A DNA stretch of 49,151 nucleotides, taken from positions 1 through 49,151 of the forward strand of contig JAFQTK010000153.1 of NCBI GenBank assembly GCA_017409065.1, given 5' to 3'. The position numbers were made by a program, and so were the translations under genes. The stretch comes from a bacterium. GTDB taxonomy: Bacteria > Cyanobacteriota > Vampirovibrionia > Gastranaerophilales > Gastranaerophilaceae. The notes under the pieces are model-generated. The model did no database searches, was not told the DNA's origin, and saw nothing but the letters and a program-made list of their open reading frames with translations. Below, one piece after another: positions 48,562 through 49,151 of this stretch (position 1 is the first letter of the stretch; the number at the start of each line of letters is the position of its first letter).

Positions 48562-49151
48562 ATTCTCTATTTTCTACAAATACAAATTTACCTTCATTGT
48601 AAAGATGAACACAGTTTTTACCATGATGTTTTGACTCATACAAAGCTTTATCAGCAAAATCCATCAACGTTAATTCATCTTCCGCTGCATCCGGGAATGC
48701 TGCAATACCGACACTAACAGTTACTTTTACAACTGTGCCGTCATTCAATGTCAAATTAATAGCTTCAACTTTACGTCGTAATCTGTGTGCAATGATAGTT
48801 GCATCTTCACCCTTTGTTTCAGGCAAGATAACAGCAAACTCTTCTCCGCCATATCGTGCAGGCATGTCTATCTTTCTTACAGTTTTTGCTATTACACTTG
48901 CAACTTCTCTCAATACCTTATCACCCACAGCATGCCCATAAGTATCATTGATAGACTTAAAGTTATCAATATCCATCATTACAACAGACATGACATGGTT
49001 ATATCTTGCTGCACGTTTGATTTCAGTATCCAACAATGTAAAGAAGTGTCTGTGAGTATATAGCTTAGTCAAGCCGTCTTTTGTAGCCAATTCATACAAT
49101 TTAGCATTATCAATAGCAATTGCAGCTTGATTTGCCAAAGCTTCCATAAAC
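48560..49151 (-). CDS. GAF-GGDEF protein, C-terminal part (diguanylate cyclase)
   Basis: The gene runs off the right end of the window; the Met at 49147 is internal. The visible part begins with the last helix of a GAF domain (MEALANQAAIAIDNAKLYEL) and continues with a full GGDEF domain: DGLTKLYTHRHF, MMDIDNFKSINDTYGHAVGD, and the active-site loop RYGGEEFAVILPET. GGEEF is the active form, so the enzyme should make cyclic di-GMP from GTP. The inhibitory RxxD five residues before the loop is not present. Confidence 0.9.
   Translation of the reverse strand, partial: FMEALANQAAIAIDNAKLYELATKDGLTKLYTHRHFFTLLDTEIKRAARYNHVMSVVMMDIDNFKSINDTYGHAVGDKVLREVASVIAKTVRKIDMPARYGGEEFAVILPETKGEDATIIAHRLRRKVEAINLTLNDGTVVKVTVSVGIAAFPDAAEDELTLMDFADKALYESKHHGKNCVHLYNEGKFVFVENRE

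Noticed and set aside
1-49151. tRNA genes, CRISPR arrays, prophage or transposase genes
   Set aside because: I saw no cloverleaf with a T-arm sequence, no regularly spaced repeats and no mobile-element proteins in any gap or gene.

Overview
The window is AT-rich bacterial chromosome and most resembles a gut member of Gastranaerophilales (class Vampirovibrionia/Melainabacteria, the non-photosynthetic sister group of Cyanobacteria). The evidence is combined: an Omp85/BamA with three POTRA repeats as in cyanobacteria; a protein resembling the cyanobacterial clock-input Fe-S protein LdpA; a prepilin with the KAFTLAETL signature typical of this order; many lineage-type coiled-coil and TPR proteins; and low GC. 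This is inference from remembered family features, not a database match. I see no tRNA, rRNA, CRISPR array, prophage, transposase or replication origin.

Layout. 1-2110: a run of small coiled-coil or glycine-rich proteins of unknown role, ended by a terminator that overlaps the next ribosome binding site. 2192-7526: a secreted repeat protein, smpB, then bamA-tsaE-tsaB-methyltransferase. 7644-9663: a compact flagellar cassette (FliJ, FliK-like, hook/rod protein). 9722-16129 (minus): aroF, a DUF429-like protein, an EF-hand glucosaminidase and two large paralogous unknown proteins. 16595-20174: an OmpR-type two-component system with tadA and a DUF2400 protein. 20259-22507: an unknown protein and a TPR protein. 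22576-29003: a small protein with a sigma-28-like promoter, an orphan sugar-binding protein, rarA, and a hybrid kinase / NarL regulator / secreted protein operon. 29150-31502: nadA with a palindromic operator, a cluster of GC-rich inverted repeats, and a type IV pilin-like gene. 31580-36453 (minus): two paralogous RTX-like beta-roll proteins. 36655-39198: a cysteine-motif protein, a TPR protein and a 47-residue protein. 39700-42821: rpsP with a structured leader, a glycosyltransferase, an aminotransferase and a Flp-type pilin. 42887-48334: ldpA-tilS-hpt, pyrF-ald, an MpaA-like peptidase. The end holds part of a GAF-GGDEF protein.

Regulatory signals that recur. (1) Three genes, both RTX-like genes and the 129-residue protein at 22576-22965, have TAAAGTTT-N12-G(C/T)CGATA promoters, the flagellar sigma-28 pattern, with identical spacing. 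The same three proteins lack Sec signals and share a short N-terminal (I/V)NG(I/F) motif. This suggests a flagellar-sigma regulon of exported proteins. (2) Four sites match TTACA-N5-TTACA direct repeats with the layout of the cyanobacterial HLR1 element bound by RpaB; two lie in divergent promoter regions at 36.5 and 38.9 kb. (3) At least three genes (smpB, ldpA-like, MpaA-like) have a TATAAT box ending exactly seven bases before the ATG and no Shine-Dalgarno, so they look leaderless. These links are drawn from sequence pattern only and need comparative or experimental testing.
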